Source: Bacteroidetes bacterium UBA5543 (GTDB taxonomy: Bacteria > Bacteroidota > Bacteroidia > Chitinophagales > Chitinophagaceae). Taken from it: 14,896 bases of DNA. Of the stretch, positions 1-8,404 are shown one piece after another. Position numbers and translations under genes: made by a program. Position 1 is the first letter of the stretch. Every line of letters starts with the position of its first letter. Location: the NCBI GenBank assembly GCA_002423665.1, contig DINJ01000037.1, forward strand, positions 20,831 to 35,726, written 5' to 3'. A model generated the notes under the pieces. The model had not been told where the DNA came from. It worked only from the letters and a program-made list of their open reading frames with translations, and ran no database searches.

Positions 1-1513
1 GTATTTTGTATAACAGGAACAACAACCGTGCAATCTTCTTCAGAATATTACCATTAATGATCAGCTGGTTCATATACTTGATGCGTACATGGCTTGCCAA
101 CTGTTTTTCAGAATAATATTTGCGTGCAATGAATATTTCGCTGGGGCCGGGGTTTAATACTTTAGTGATGGTGTTTTTGGTCATGAAGTTGGTAATGACC
201 CTTGCGTTGTGTGCGCGTAATCCACCTGATGGCGCCCTGTGGTGGCCTATCTCTGCGGATGGGTCGTATATCATAAGCGCCCCATTCAAATGGCAACGCA
301 TTGCCAGGTCATGGTCGGCTTTTACATTCCTGTTGAAAAACATATCCATTTTCCCGGCCTCCATTACCACCGATTTCTTTATCAGTGTAATAGGAAAGGT
401 ATCGGACATGTAATAATGATAGTTTGTTGCTCCATACACAATACCTTTTTCACGAACGTTAGACGCTACCATGTCTGCATCATATCTCTGCATGGTTTGC
501 AGCATTTTTTCGATGAGTCCGGGTTTTATATCATAGGCATCGTCGCCGAAAAAGAAAATATACTCGCCAGTTGACTCTTCTATCAGTTTGTTCCATGCCA
601 GGCATTGGCCTTTTTCGTTTTGTGGAAAATAGCGGACAGTTATACTAGGATACTTGCTGAAGTCTATTTGCTGCCGCCTGTCCTCGTCCGTCTGGTCGGT
701 TATCAATACCTCGTGCGGCAAGATGGTCTGCTCATTCAATTCCCTTAGCTCTTCTTCGAGGTAAGGGTACCTGTCCAACGTTGGGGCAAGTACAGATACT
801 GTTTTGTGCAGAACAGGTGTATCTGTGACAACTGATGGGTGTAATGACGGCTTGGCGTTTATATATTTAACAGACTTTGTTTTCTTCCATGCGCCGTGGT
901 TTGCCATAAACCCCGGTTTATTAAACAAAATCCATCGCTGCCACTTCTTTGTAAAAAACTGCCGGGCAAATACCCATTCATCGGTGAGTGATACGTTTAA
1001 CTTGTTCGTTACGTTGTGTTGTAACAGCGCTGAATGATACCTTATGATACCGCCTTGCTTCAACACATTGTATCCGTAGGCTACACCCGCCATTTCAAGC
1101 GAAGAATAATCTGTTGACGGAAAACCTATTTTCTTCAGCACTTTTGCCCTTATGATGCAGGCACGGAAGCTCATTCGGAAATTACTATGTGTAATTTCGT
1201 TATCACCATCCGCGTTGTACATCCATGTAGGGTGTACGTAGTTTAATACGTCGGGCAAACCGCGTGTGCCTAACCTGAGGCCTGCATGAAAAACATCTAT
1301 AGGCTGTGTAATTAGTTCCTGTATTAATCTGGTATCGGGCTCACCAAGTGTATAATCCCAAAATACAACCCATTCGGCAGCTATTTCTGCAACCAGTTTC
1401 CCGAGTGTGTTATGCAATTCATCTACACTCCACCCTGATTGATAGGAGTTGCCGGGTTGCCAGTTCACAGATGTGTTGGCAGAAAAATATACCAGGTCAG
1501 CCTTAATGCCCAT
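1..1513 (-). CDS. Two-domain GT2 glycosyltransferase, 3' end cut by window edge
   Basis: The minus frame is open from the ATG at 1513 to base 1, giving 504 visible residues without a stop, so the C-terminus lies outside. The second half (about residues 237-430) is a GT-A fold family 2 domain: a first strand around VSVLAPTLDRYPYL (239-252), LITDQT (270-275) in the usual donor-binding strand, GQCLAWNKL (302-310), and FFFGDDAYD (320-328) as the DXD-type metal and nucleotide site. ADHDLAMRC (399-407) resembles the GT2 ED-type acceptor motif. The first half (about 1-200) looks like a divergent, shortened GT2 domain with FWDYTLGEPD (51-60) in the DXD position. It probably adds sugars to the lipid-linked repeat unit in the cytoplasm; donor and acceptor are unknown. 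The start overlaps the preceding GT4 gene by 11 bases. An in-frame TTG at 1540 would add MKPSIVVCT, a plausible first beta strand, so the true start is uncertain. Family is firm; substrate is not. Confidence 0.85.
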   Translation of the reverse strand, partial: MGIKADLVYFSANTSVNWQPGNSYQSGWSVDELHNTLGKLVAEIAAEWVVFWDYTLGEPDTRLIQELITQPIDVFHAGLRLGTRGLPDVLNYVHPTWMYNADGDNEITHSNFRMSFRACIIRAKVLKKIGFPSTDYSSLEMAGVAYGYNVLKQGGIIRYHSALLQHNVTNKLNVSLTDEWVFARQFFTKKWQRWILFNKPGFMANHGAWKKTKSVKYINAKPSLHPSVVTDTPVLHKTVSVLAPTLDRYPYLEEELRELNEQTILPHEVLITDQTDEDRRQQIDFSKYPSITVRYFPQNEKGQCLAWNKLIEESTGEYIFFFGDDAYDIKPGLIEKMLQTMQRYDADMVASNVREKGIVYGATNYHYYMSDTFPITLIKKSVVMEAGKMDMFFNRNVKADHDLAMRCHLNGALMIYDPSAEIGHHRAPSGGLRAHNARVITNFMTKNTITKVLNPGPSEIFIARKYYSEKQLASHVRIKYMNQLIINGNILKKIARLLFLLYKI

Positions 1514-2723
1514 TGTACAAACTACTATAGAAGGCTTCAAACTTTTTTAATTGCGCTTCTATCCTGAATTTATCTGTTACCCTTTTTCGCCCTGCCTCAC
1601 CCATTGTTTTCATATGCTCAGGGTGCTGATAACACCATTCCAACCTTTCAGCTAACGCTTCAGTATTGTAAGTTGGCATAACAAATCCTGTAACGCCATC
1701 TTCCACGTTTTCAGCTAAGCCATCAGCATTAGTAGTGATTACGGATAGTTGCATTGCCTGTGCTTCCAACACCGCATTGCTGAATCCTTCAGACAAAGCA
1801 GGGTGCAGCAACACATGTGCATCGTTTAAATGTGCCTTTACTTCTTCGGGTGATTGGGCAGGAATTATTCTAACTTCATTATCAAGCCCAAATTCTGAGA
1901 TAGCGAATAGTATCGGCTGCCTGTAGTTACCGTCGGCGATTATTCTGTACTCAACAGGTATGCCTGCGGCTTTTAGTTTGGCAACAGCCTGTACGCCGTA
2001 TTCATATCCTTTCTTCCACGCCAGCCTGCCTACACTTACAATTACGAATTTATCAGCTCGCTTATCATTTTTCGATGGACTGAAAAAATATGTATCAATG
2101 CCGGGAGGAATTAATGCTTCATGTTTAACCCGGTTATATCCTCTCTTAATAGCGCGGTTTCTCAAGTCATTCCCCAAAAAATGAAAACCGTCAAACTTTT
2201 CCCAAACCCGCTGATAGTAATTGTTGTCTTCCAGTCCGGTATAGTTGATGTCATACCCGCGGAAGCTAACGGATGTTTTACAGCGTACATAATTCTTTAT
2301 ATCACTGAACTGATGGGCCAGGGTGCCATATTCAAAGTGTATAATATCCGGCTTCAATGCTGCTAAGGGATAATACAAGCTGAATTTTGTAAACAGCTTT
2401 TTTATGTTCCATCCGTAATGGCTGATTAACCTGTACATGAGTTGCCAGCTGATTGCAGGATTAAACAAAAGCCGGAACAAGTTCAGGAACAATAGCATGA
2501 TTACACCTGCTGCATTCAGCTTTTCATAAAACAGGTGAATGTTTTTAGCATGTAGTTCATGTCTATACTTGTCATAGAACGTATCCCTGTTCAGCGCACT
2601 GTCCCAACATATAAAGTGCAGGTCGAATGTTTTGGATAGTCCGAAGAGTTTATATTTCAGAAAATCTGTTGCCGGTAATGGCACAGAGTTAGCTACCAAT
2701 ATTATCCTTGGTCTTTTACTCAT
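1503..2723 (-). CDS. GT4-family glycosyltransferase (GT-B fold)
   Basis: This 406-residue protein has the normal length and layout of a retaining GT4 enzyme with two Rossmann domains. The N-terminal acceptor domain opens with RIILVANSVPLPATDFL and contains SFRGYDINYT (153-162). The C-terminal donor domain begins near IVSVGRLAWKKGYEYG (228-243) and carries the E-x7-E signature (E312 and E320 in LSEGFSNAVLEAQAM), which in this family contacts the nucleotide-sugar donor. It presumably adds one sugar to the undecaprenyl-linked repeat unit at the cytoplasmic face; sugar and linkage cannot be read from sequence. The start forms an ATGA overlap with the ceramidase-like gene, implying translational coupling, and the 3' end overlaps the GT2 gene. 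It resembles the GT4 protein at 11238-12386 closely enough to suggest paralogy, with VGR..WKKGYEY shared exactly. No signal peptide is evident; one hydrophobic stretch (about 73-88) may help membrane association. Confidence 0.93.
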   Translation of the reverse strand: MSKRPRIILVANSVPLPATDFLKYKLFGLSKTFDLHFICWDSALNRDTFYDKYRHELHAKNIHLFYEKLNAAGVIMLLFLNLFRLLFNPAISWQLMYRLISHYGWNIKKLFTKFSLYYPLAALKPDIIHFEYGTLAHQFSDIKNYVRCKTSVSFRGYDINYTGLEDNNYYQRVWEKFDGFHFLGNDLRNRAIKRGYNRVKHEALIPPGIDTYFFSPSKNDKRADKFVIVSVGRLAWKKGYEYGVQAVAKLKAAGIPVEYRIIADGNYRQPILFAISEFGLDNEVRIIPAQSPEEVKAHLNDAHVLLHPALSEGFSNAVLEAQAMQLSVITTNADGLAENVEDGVTGFVMPTYNTEALAERLEWCYQHPEHMKTMGEAGRKRVTDKFRIEAQLKKFEAFYSSLYNGH

Positions 2724-3973
2724 AACCGCATTAAGGCATTTTTGATTTTTTCGTCCAGCCCGATTTTGAAGTCACCCTTTATCCCAAACCTGTGCTGAAA
2801 CCAATGCACTTCATAACCTCCTTCCTGTACATTTTTATCAGTTGGCAGATATATCCTTGTACCGGCCAGGCAACCGATATTTATCGTATTGCCTTTTACT
2901 GCATCTGCAACAATGTCCTTGTATTCTACCAGTACTTCTGCTGACAACGCTACCAGTTGAAAGTTTTCAGTAATACTCAGCTTTCTGAAGTCTATATGAT
3001 GTTTGTCTTCGTCGCCGATAATCTCACTCAGGGGTAGCTTGTATTGAGTTGTTGCCAGGGTTGATGTTGTTACTGTGGATGATGACTTTAATGCAGCTTT
3101 TGTTTCCTTCCAGAGTAAGCCAACCCATTCCAGGTATTCAGCTGTAGAAGGGAAGCGTGTATACTTTGGCCCAAACTGGAAAAAGTAATTCAGCTTGTCT
3201 TTGAATATTGTGTGCGTAACGGGGGTTACATCGGGTTTCAGGTTGCCTGCAAAGCCTATTAAAAATAGTACCGGCAGTTTATCATCCTGCAAATAACCCC
3301 TGAACTCTGATCGTATCAACCCCGGGAAATCGGCTGATACCTGGCTGCGGTGCCTGAAACCAACCGGGTGACAGGCATAGTTCCAAAGTACAAGACGGGT
3401 TTTGCCCTCATCGTCTTTAAGTTGTACCAGGTGTATATTATCGTCTTTCACGCCATTGTAGTCGGGGTACATCAAGGTCTTCCAATAAAGCGCCAGGCCT
3501 CCCTTAGGGCGAAGGAGTTTTTTTCGCCTGTTGACATTTAAGGATGATTTGTTGCTGCCATAGGAAAGGGTTACAGATGTAAATGCTGATGTTAATACCT
3601 GCTCAGTAAGTTGTACCAGTCTTTCTTTTATCCATGTGTAATATGATTCATGCACAGCTCCAAGTCCCGGCTTTTCTTTATCCAATGCAGGTGCGAAATG
3701 TGTATGAGAGGCGGCCATCCATATATCTTTTTCTTGCAGGCTATACTGCTGGCCGAATTGTTTTAAAATGATTTGCGTAAACTCTTCAGGTACAAACAGG
3801 GTGTCAATAGAATAGATGAGCACATATTTCCCATCCTGCCGTAGTACGGCAAGGTTAATTTCCAATGTGTCGTGCACTTTACTATATACCCCATGCCGTT
3901 CTGCAAAACCTGCAAGTGCTACCGGCTTTTCGGGAGTTATATCAATGCTTCCGGCTGAAAGAAATAAGTCCAT
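2720..3973 (-). CDS. Neutral/alkaline ceramidase-family (PF04734-like) protein, cytoplasmic, atypical active site
   Basis: The N-terminus (LSAGSIDITPEKPVALAGFA, 5-24) and ASHTHFAP (88-95) are hallmarks of the neutral ceramidase N-terminal domain family, whose characterised members are zinc amidases cleaving the N-acyl bond of ceramide. By motif alignment from memory with the Pseudomonas aeruginosa enzyme, the zinc ligands are kept: His90 or His92 in SHTH, His202 in NYACHPVG, Glu346 in LSAEVLVEY and Tyr375 in TRIYLPTD. The GDVSPN motif holding the serine nucleophile aligns with GNLKPD (243-248), which puts lysine at that position. The 417-residue length suits the catalytic domain alone, without the C-terminal Ig-like domain of longer ceramidases. 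There is no signal peptide, so it should act in the cytoplasm. It sits 6 bases after the carbamoyltransferase and overlaps the next GT4 gene by ATGA. I infer a metal-dependent hydrolase or amidase acting on a sugar-nucleotide or lipid-linked intermediate. Ceramide cleavage is unlikely and the substrate is unknown. Confidence 0.82.
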   Translation of the reverse strand: MDLFLSAGSIDITPEKPVALAGFAERHGVYSKVHDTLEINLAVLRQDGKYVLIYSIDTLFVPEEFTQIILKQFGQQYSLQEKDIWMAASHTHFAPALDKEKPGLGAVHESYYTWIKERLVQLTEQVLTSAFTSVTLSYGSNKSSLNVNRRKKLLRPKGGLALYWKTLMYPDYNGVKDDNIHLVQLKDDEGKTRLVLWNYACHPVGFRHRSQVSADFPGLIRSEFRGYLQDDKLPVLFLIGFAGNLKPDVTPVTHTIFKDKLNYFFQFGPKYTRFPSTAEYLEWVGLLWKETKAALKSSSTVTTSTLATTQYKLPLSEIIGDEDKHHIDFRKLSITENFQLVALSAEVLVEYKDIVADAVKGNTINIGCLAGTRIYLPTDKNVQEGGYEVHWFQHRFGIKGDFKIGLDEKIKNALMRL

Positions 3974-3979
3974 ATACTA

Positions 3980-5743
3980 TTATTTACGCCTGATGATATA
4001 ATTGTCAATTACGAGTACGTCTATTTCAGAGTGTAACAATACTTCTATGGCCTGTTCACTATTCGCTACAATAGGAAAGCCATGCAGGTTGAAAGAAGTA
4101 TTGAGTACGCAGGGAATTCCTGTTTTTGCTTTAAAGGCTGAAATGACAGCGTGCAGAGCAGGGTATTTTTCTTTAGAGACTGTTTGCGCCCTCGCGGTAA
4201 AGTCCGCCTGGTGTATACCACAGATAATATTATCACGCATGCTTTCTTTCGTGTCGAAAGCGAACATCATATAAGGTGAACCCTGCTGTTTCAAGGAAGC
4301 CGGGATGTCAATCATTCTATGAGCATCTTCCCAAATCATGGCCGGGGCGAAGGGCATCCAGAAATCACGTTTTTTTACGCTCTTATTAATCTTATTGATG
4401 TTCTGCATTTGTGATGGGTTGGCCAGTATCGACCTGTTACCCAAAGCACGTGCACCAAATTCCATATTGCTGTTGCAATGCGCTACTATCTTATTTTCAC
4501 TCAGCATTGCGGCAACAGCTTCATGAATATTATCAGATTGTTCTACCGTAATGCTTTCTTTGTATTGCTCTATAGTTCTTGTTAAATCCATAGAGGGATC
4601 AGGCCCTAATGTGTATGAATGCAAGATTCCACAGGCTTTATTGTATTTGTTGTTGTGAATATGAAATGCAGCACCGAAGATATTTGACTCGTCACCACAA
4701 GACGGGAATACGTCTATATACTCCACATCCGGTAGTTGCGACAGCAGTTTGTTCAGCTTCACATTCATGAATACACCTCCGGCACATAGTATTTTCTGTA
4801 TGCCATACTTCCGGATATTAGCCTTTATCCATCGCAGAACAATATCTTCGGTAAATGCCTGCAGCCCCGCAGCAATATTATCAAACCTGCTTCCTGTTAA
4901 TTGTTTTATTACTTCTGCAAAGAAAACAGAGTGATTAATAAAATGCGGGCTGGCAAATTCAGTATCATCATTCACCAGTTTCAGGTATCGCTCAAAAAAG
5001 CTGCGATATTTATCTGCGTATTTCGAATCGACATACGGCGCTAAGCCCATCAGTTTGTATTCATGCTCATGACTGCGAAAGCCCAGGTGGTGGGTAATCG
5101 CCGAGTACATATTGCCGATGGAGTACTCATTGCCAGCAGATTTTCTTTCAATAGTTCCGTTTTGGGCAATGCTCACTGTAGAGCGCAGATTGTCGCCACC
5201 ACCGTCCAACGTAAATACTAAGTAGGGTTCGTTTATATCAGTTGCCAATCCATAATAGGCCGAAGCGGCATGACAGAGGTGATGCTCTACGTGTACTATT
5301 TTTGATATGTCTAGTCCGTATGTGGCTATCTTGTTATATAGCTGGTTGTGGTAGCTTTTATCTTCTACCTGCTCCTGCCGTGCTTGTGCATATGATTTAT
5401 ATAACCCTGCCGACTTCAGTTTGTTTTTGATGTCCAGTTTGGTACGTTCCAGCCTGATGTTATAGGCCAGTAGCTTGCCATAGTTATAATGGTAATCGTA
5501 CCGCTTGTAGAATTTTTCGCGGGAAATATCATTGACTACTTCATCACAAATTGCTATGTCGGTAAGGTCATCAGGATTGAAATATCCATTGTCAACCAGG
5601 TACTGCAATGCCTGTTCGGGAAAGCCGAACCAGTTTTTAACACGGTTGAAGCGTTCTTCCTCCACACAAATAACCGGCCTGCCGTATTTGAACAAGCCGA
5701 CAGAGCTGTTGATACCCGCGTTAATAGCTAATATTAAACTCAA
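3980..5743 (-). CDS. NodU/CmcH/TobZ-family O-carbamoyltransferase
   Basis: At 587 residues this matches full-length carbamoyltransferases, which use carbamoyl phosphate and ATP to make carbamoyladenylate and then carbamoylate a hydroxyl group. The Kae1-like N-terminal part shows EEERFNRVKNWFGFP (28-42), the metal-binding HHLCH (154-158), FTLDGGGD (177-184), YKLMGLAPY (229-237), LCAGGVFMNVKLN (319-331) and PSCGDESN (347-354). The C-terminal carbamoyltransferase domain has EFGARALGNRSIL (428-440), KKRDFWMPFAPA (457-468) and NTSFNLHG (548-555). The start is TTG at 5743: an in-frame TAA lies at 5761-5759, no ATG precedes the conserved LILAIN strand, and TTGA overlaps the stop of the SGNH gene. 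The residues after that strand read AGINSSVGLF instead of the usual HD-containing loop. In this operon it probably adds an O-carbamoyl group to a sugar of the repeat unit or its precursor. The family call is firm; the acceptor is unknown. Confidence 0.93.
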   Translation of the reverse strand: MSLILAINAGINSSVGLFKYGRPVICVEEERFNRVKNWFGFPEQALQYLVDNGYFNPDDLTDIAICDEVVNDISREKFYKRYDYHYNYGKLLAYNIRLERTKLDIKNKLKSAGLYKSYAQARQEQVEDKSYHNQLYNKIATYGLDISKIVHVEHHLCHAASAYYGLATDINEPYLVFTLDGGGDNLRSTVSIAQNGTIERKSAGNEYSIGNMYSAITHHLGFRSHEHEYKLMGLAPYVDSKYADKYRSFFERYLKLVNDDTEFASPHFINHSVFFAEVIKQLTGSRFDNIAAGLQAFTEDIVLRWIKANIRKYGIQKILCAGGVFMNVKLNKLLSQLPDVEYIDVFPSCGDESNIFGAAFHIHNNKYNKACGILHSYTLGPDPSMDLTRTIEQYKESITVEQSDNIHEAVAAMLSENKIVAHCNSNMEFGARALGNRSILANPSQMQNINKINKSVKKRDFWMPFAPAMIWEDAHRMIDIPASLKQQGSPYMMFAFDTKESMRDNIICGIHQADFTARAQTVSKEKYPALHAVISAFKAKTGIPCVLNTSFNLHGFPIVANSEQAIEVLLHSEIDVLVIDNYIIRRK

Positions 5744-6933
5744 TGTATTGTAGTTTGTTTAATGAGCCTGGTATCTAATACCTGCTTCATTAATGCATTG
5801 GTGAATTTTTCAGAACCCTCTATATTCAGATGCTCGGGGTCAAATATATTTCCGGGCCAGATGTAGTCCAACTGAGTGATGCCGAACCTGTTCATGTCCG
5901 ATACGTCTATGTAGGTAATATTATCTTGATTAAATTGAGTAGCTTCTTCATCAAACCATGAATGCCCTGCCGTGTTCAGGATGATGTCATTATACTGCGA
6001 CTGTGGTAGCTTCAGTATCACCAGCTTACAGCCTTTTTGTTGTAAAAAGAAGGCGAGGCTTTTTATCTCCGCAATTCTTTCTGGATCAAACTTGTTTGTT
6101 TTCTCTGTTTTGACCGCTGCAGATTGTATGTATTTCATGAAGTCCTCGTCACTGCCCAGATATTTTTTGTCAATTGCTTTACGATACATATTGCCTCCCC
6201 TGAATAGTTCATCGTATTTATTTTTAAGGCCACCGGTTATATCATAGCGTAGTTGCGGCAGGCACAAATATTCTTCTATTATTTGATCAGCAGTTTTCTT
6301 TGCCTGTGGTTTTGTTATGGCATCTTTCACATGGTTGTGGCTGCTTATGCTTTTATAATCTTTCAGCATTTCTACCCTATTCATACCGTAGAGTACTATA
6401 GAGCCGGGTTTAAATTGCAATCCCAAAGAGTCAGCATAGTGTATGAACCAAGAAGCGATATATGGCGTGTTGTTCCCGGTTGTGAAATCCAATAGGTATT
6501 TACCAGGGTATCTTTTGTAAAACTCCTGCCGGCTGAAATCGCAGAAGAAAATAGAACTACCCAACAATATTACATCAGGCGATTGATGTTTCCATAAGTT
6601 ATATCGGAGACCGGGATGCTCGCGCAAAATATGCGGGCGGCATTTATACCTGAACTGCGGCAAGGTAAACTCCGCTGACGCGGGTGTAGATAGAAGGTAG
6701 TTATTCGCCAATATGATGCTGTCATATCTTCCGTACATTCTGTCGAGTATTATTTTGCCATGCTCCGATTCCTTACGCATGAATTTTAACCTATGCGTTT
6801 CCGTGTTGACTATGCTTAGCATTTCGGGCTTAATGCTTAACTGGTTAGGGTAATAAGTATAATAGACTTTATTAACCACCAGTGCAGATACCAACAATGC
6901 AAACAATATGATGGCAAGACGTTTAAACTTCAA
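5740..6933 (-). CDS. Membrane-anchored SGNH-hydrolase-like protein, partner of the adjacent MBOAT
   Basis: The 397-residue protein begins with KFKR and a single hydrophobic helix (about residues 6-21), fitting an N-terminal anchor with the bulk in the periplasm. ILLGSS (122-127) fits SGNH block I with Ser126 or Ser127 as nucleophile. YGMNRVE (182-188) sits where block III with its Asn is expected, and FDPEHLN (364-370) supplies a DxxH block V with Asp365 and His368. Overall it resembles DltD- and AlgX/AlgJ-type proteins that work with MBOAT transporters to O-acetylate extracytoplasmic glycans. It lies 4 bases after the MBOAT gene, so a two-component O-acetyltransferase is the natural reading. 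The start must be TTG at 6933: no in-frame ATG or GTG precedes it near the MBOAT stop, and the next Met (residue 38) would remove the anchor. The MBOAT stop TGA is followed directly by an in-frame TAG. Sequence identity to named families is low, so the molecular role is inferred. Confidence 0.8.
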   Translation of the reverse strand: MKFKRLAIILFALLVSALVVNKVYYTYYPNQLSIKPEMLSIVNTETHRLKFMRKESEHGKIILDRMYGRYDSIILANNYLLSTPASAEFTLPQFRYKCRPHILREHPGLRYNLWKHQSPDVILLGSSIFFCDFSRQEFYKRYPGKYLLDFTTGNNTPYIASWFIHYADSLGLQFKPGSIVLYGMNRVEMLKDYKSISSHNHVKDAITKPQAKKTADQIIEEYLCLPQLRYDITGGLKNKYDELFRGGNMYRKAIDKKYLGSDEDFMKYIQSAAVKTEKTNKFDPERIAEIKSLAFFLQQKGCKLVILKLPQSQYNDIILNTAGHSWFDEEATQFNQDNITYIDVSDMNRFGITQLDYIWPGNIFDPEHLNIEGSEKFTNALMKQVLDTRLIKQTTIH

Positions 6934-6937
6934 GCTA

Positions 6938-8404
6938 TCAGAAGTTGAAATATAAAAACTGTGGATTATCTCCTAACAGAACTAATGCAAACAGGAACAT
7001 GGAGTAAATCAATACGACTCTTGAAAGCCTTAATTTGCTATTCAACAATAACTCCTGCGAGTTTTTGAAAAAGACAGCCAATATGCTGAAGACAACCAGG
7101 TAGAATAGTATTCTATTGGAGTAATAAGGTTTTTCCAGCAATGCACTATTCCATTCGCCGAAAGATATTATTGTTGACTTTGCCAATAGACTGAATCTCT
7201 GTAATGATTCAGGTAGCACAATGCCATTTAAGCCAATCATGCCTTTCAATACTTTCATAGCATCTGCCCAGCTGGTTGCGCGAAAGAATACCCACGCAGC
7301 ATTAACGAAGCCGAAAGTCAATAGCCATGACACAAAAACTGGCAGCTTGATTTTAGTTAAACGGAACAAGCGTTCAACTATAATTGCCATGCCATGCAGG
7401 AGCCCCCAGAAAACAAATGTCCATGCAGCGCCATGCCATAGCCCCCCCAGTACAAATACGATTAACAGGTTAGATAGCTCTCTGCCAAAACCATGTTGGT
7501 TACCACCCAATGGTATGTACAGGTAATCTCTTAAAAACCTGCTGAGTGTTATATGCCATCGCCTCCAGAAGTCGGCAATGCCGGTTGCTTTATAAGGTGA
7601 GTTGAAATTGAAAGGTATCCTGATATTGAACATGAGCCCCAGTCCTACAGCCATATCGCAATAGCCGCTGAAATCGTAATACAATTGGAATGTGTATGAT
7701 AAGGATGTTATCCACGCCTCCGCGAAATTGAGTGGGGTTGCTACATCAAAACCATTGTTCGTCCATATGGCAAATGTGTCTGCTATTACTACTTTTTTCA
7801 CTAACCCAAGCATGACTAATAAACTACCACGCAACAGGTTTTCGTAATTGATGTACTTATTCTCTTTTTGAGCAAACTGTGGCAACATTTCTCCATGATG
7901 CACAATAGGCCCCGCTATCAGTTGAGGAAAGAATGTGACGAACAGTGAATAGTTCACCAGGTTGTATTCTTTGGTCTGCCCTTTGTAACAATCTACAAGG
8001 AACGCTATGGTCTGGAATGTAATAAAACTGATGCCCAGCGGTAGAATTATATTCTGCATGCCAAAGCCTGTATGAAGCAGGGCGTTGGCATTATCAATAA
8101 AGAAGTTGCAGTATTTGTAATAACCCAGCAACGACAGATTGATTGCAACTCCGAATACAAGCAGCGCTTTACGTGTAAAGTTTGTTTTGTTGTACGATAA
8201 CTGACGTCCTACTATGAAATTGAACAGTATGGTAAACAGCAACAGGAACACATAAACAGGATTCCACCAACTGTAGAATACAACAGATGCCAGCAGCAGG
8301 AAGAACTTACCGCTTTCAAATGAAGTGTATTTGTTCAACAAGAAATATATACTCCATGTCAACGGAAGAAACACCAGTAAGAATCCGTATGAGTTAAAGA
8401 GCAT
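6938..8404 (-). CDS. MBOAT-family O-acyltransferase (AlgI/DltB-like)
   Basis: This 488-residue, highly hydrophobic protein has the length and motif order of AlgI-type membrane-bound O-acyltransferases. Visible landmarks are the N-terminal LFNSYGFLLVFLPL, LPLGISFITFQTIAFLVD (121-138), LIAGPIVHHGEMLPQF (162-177), LYYDFSGYCDMAVGLGLMF (241-259), FWRRWHITLSRFLRDYLYIPLGG (279-301) and GGLWHGAAWTF (320-330). The invariant catalytic His is His324, and the second conserved His is His284. Roughly ten or more membrane segments are apparent. The family passes an acyl group, usually acetyl from acetyl-CoA, across the inner membrane for transfer to a polysaccharide or teichoic acid. The start overlaps the stop of the asparagine-synthetase-like gene by one base (TAATG), and the SGNH-like partner follows 4 bases downstream. 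Together these suggest periplasmic O-acetylation of the glycan. The acyl group and acceptor position cannot be read from sequence. Confidence 0.95.
   Translation of the reverse strand: MLFNSYGFLLVFLPLTWSIYFLLNKYTSFESGKFFLLLASVVFYSWWNPVYVFLLLFTILFNFIVGRQLSYNKTNFTRKALLVFGVAINLSLLGYYKYCNFFIDNANALLHTGFGMQNIILPLGISFITFQTIAFLVDCYKGQTKEYNLVNYSLFVTFFPQLIAGPIVHHGEMLPQFAQKENKYINYENLLRGSLLVMLGLVKKVVIADTFAIWTNNGFDVATPLNFAEAWITSLSYTFQLYYDFSGYCDMAVGLGLMFNIRIPFNFNSPYKATGIADFWRRWHITLSRFLRDYLYIPLGGNQHGFGRELSNLLIVFVLGGLWHGAAWTFVFWGLLHGMAIIVERLFRLTKIKLPVFVSWLLTFGFVNAAWVFFRATSWADAMKVLKGMIGLNGIVLPESLQRFSLLAKSTIISFGEWNSALLEKPYYSNRILFYLVVFSILAVFFKNSQELLLNSKLRLSRVVLIYSMFLFALVLLGDNPQFLYFNF

Noticed and set aside
120..1037. 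Plus-strand open frames near the left edge
   Set aside because: They lie opposite the GT2 glycosyltransferase, which is open over the whole stretch and shows clear motifs.
2720..3973. Secreted ceramidase acting on sphingolipids
   Set aside because: There is no signal peptide, the catalytic serine position is lysine, and all neighbours are glycan genes. Sphingolipids do occur in Bacteroidota, so it is not fully excluded.
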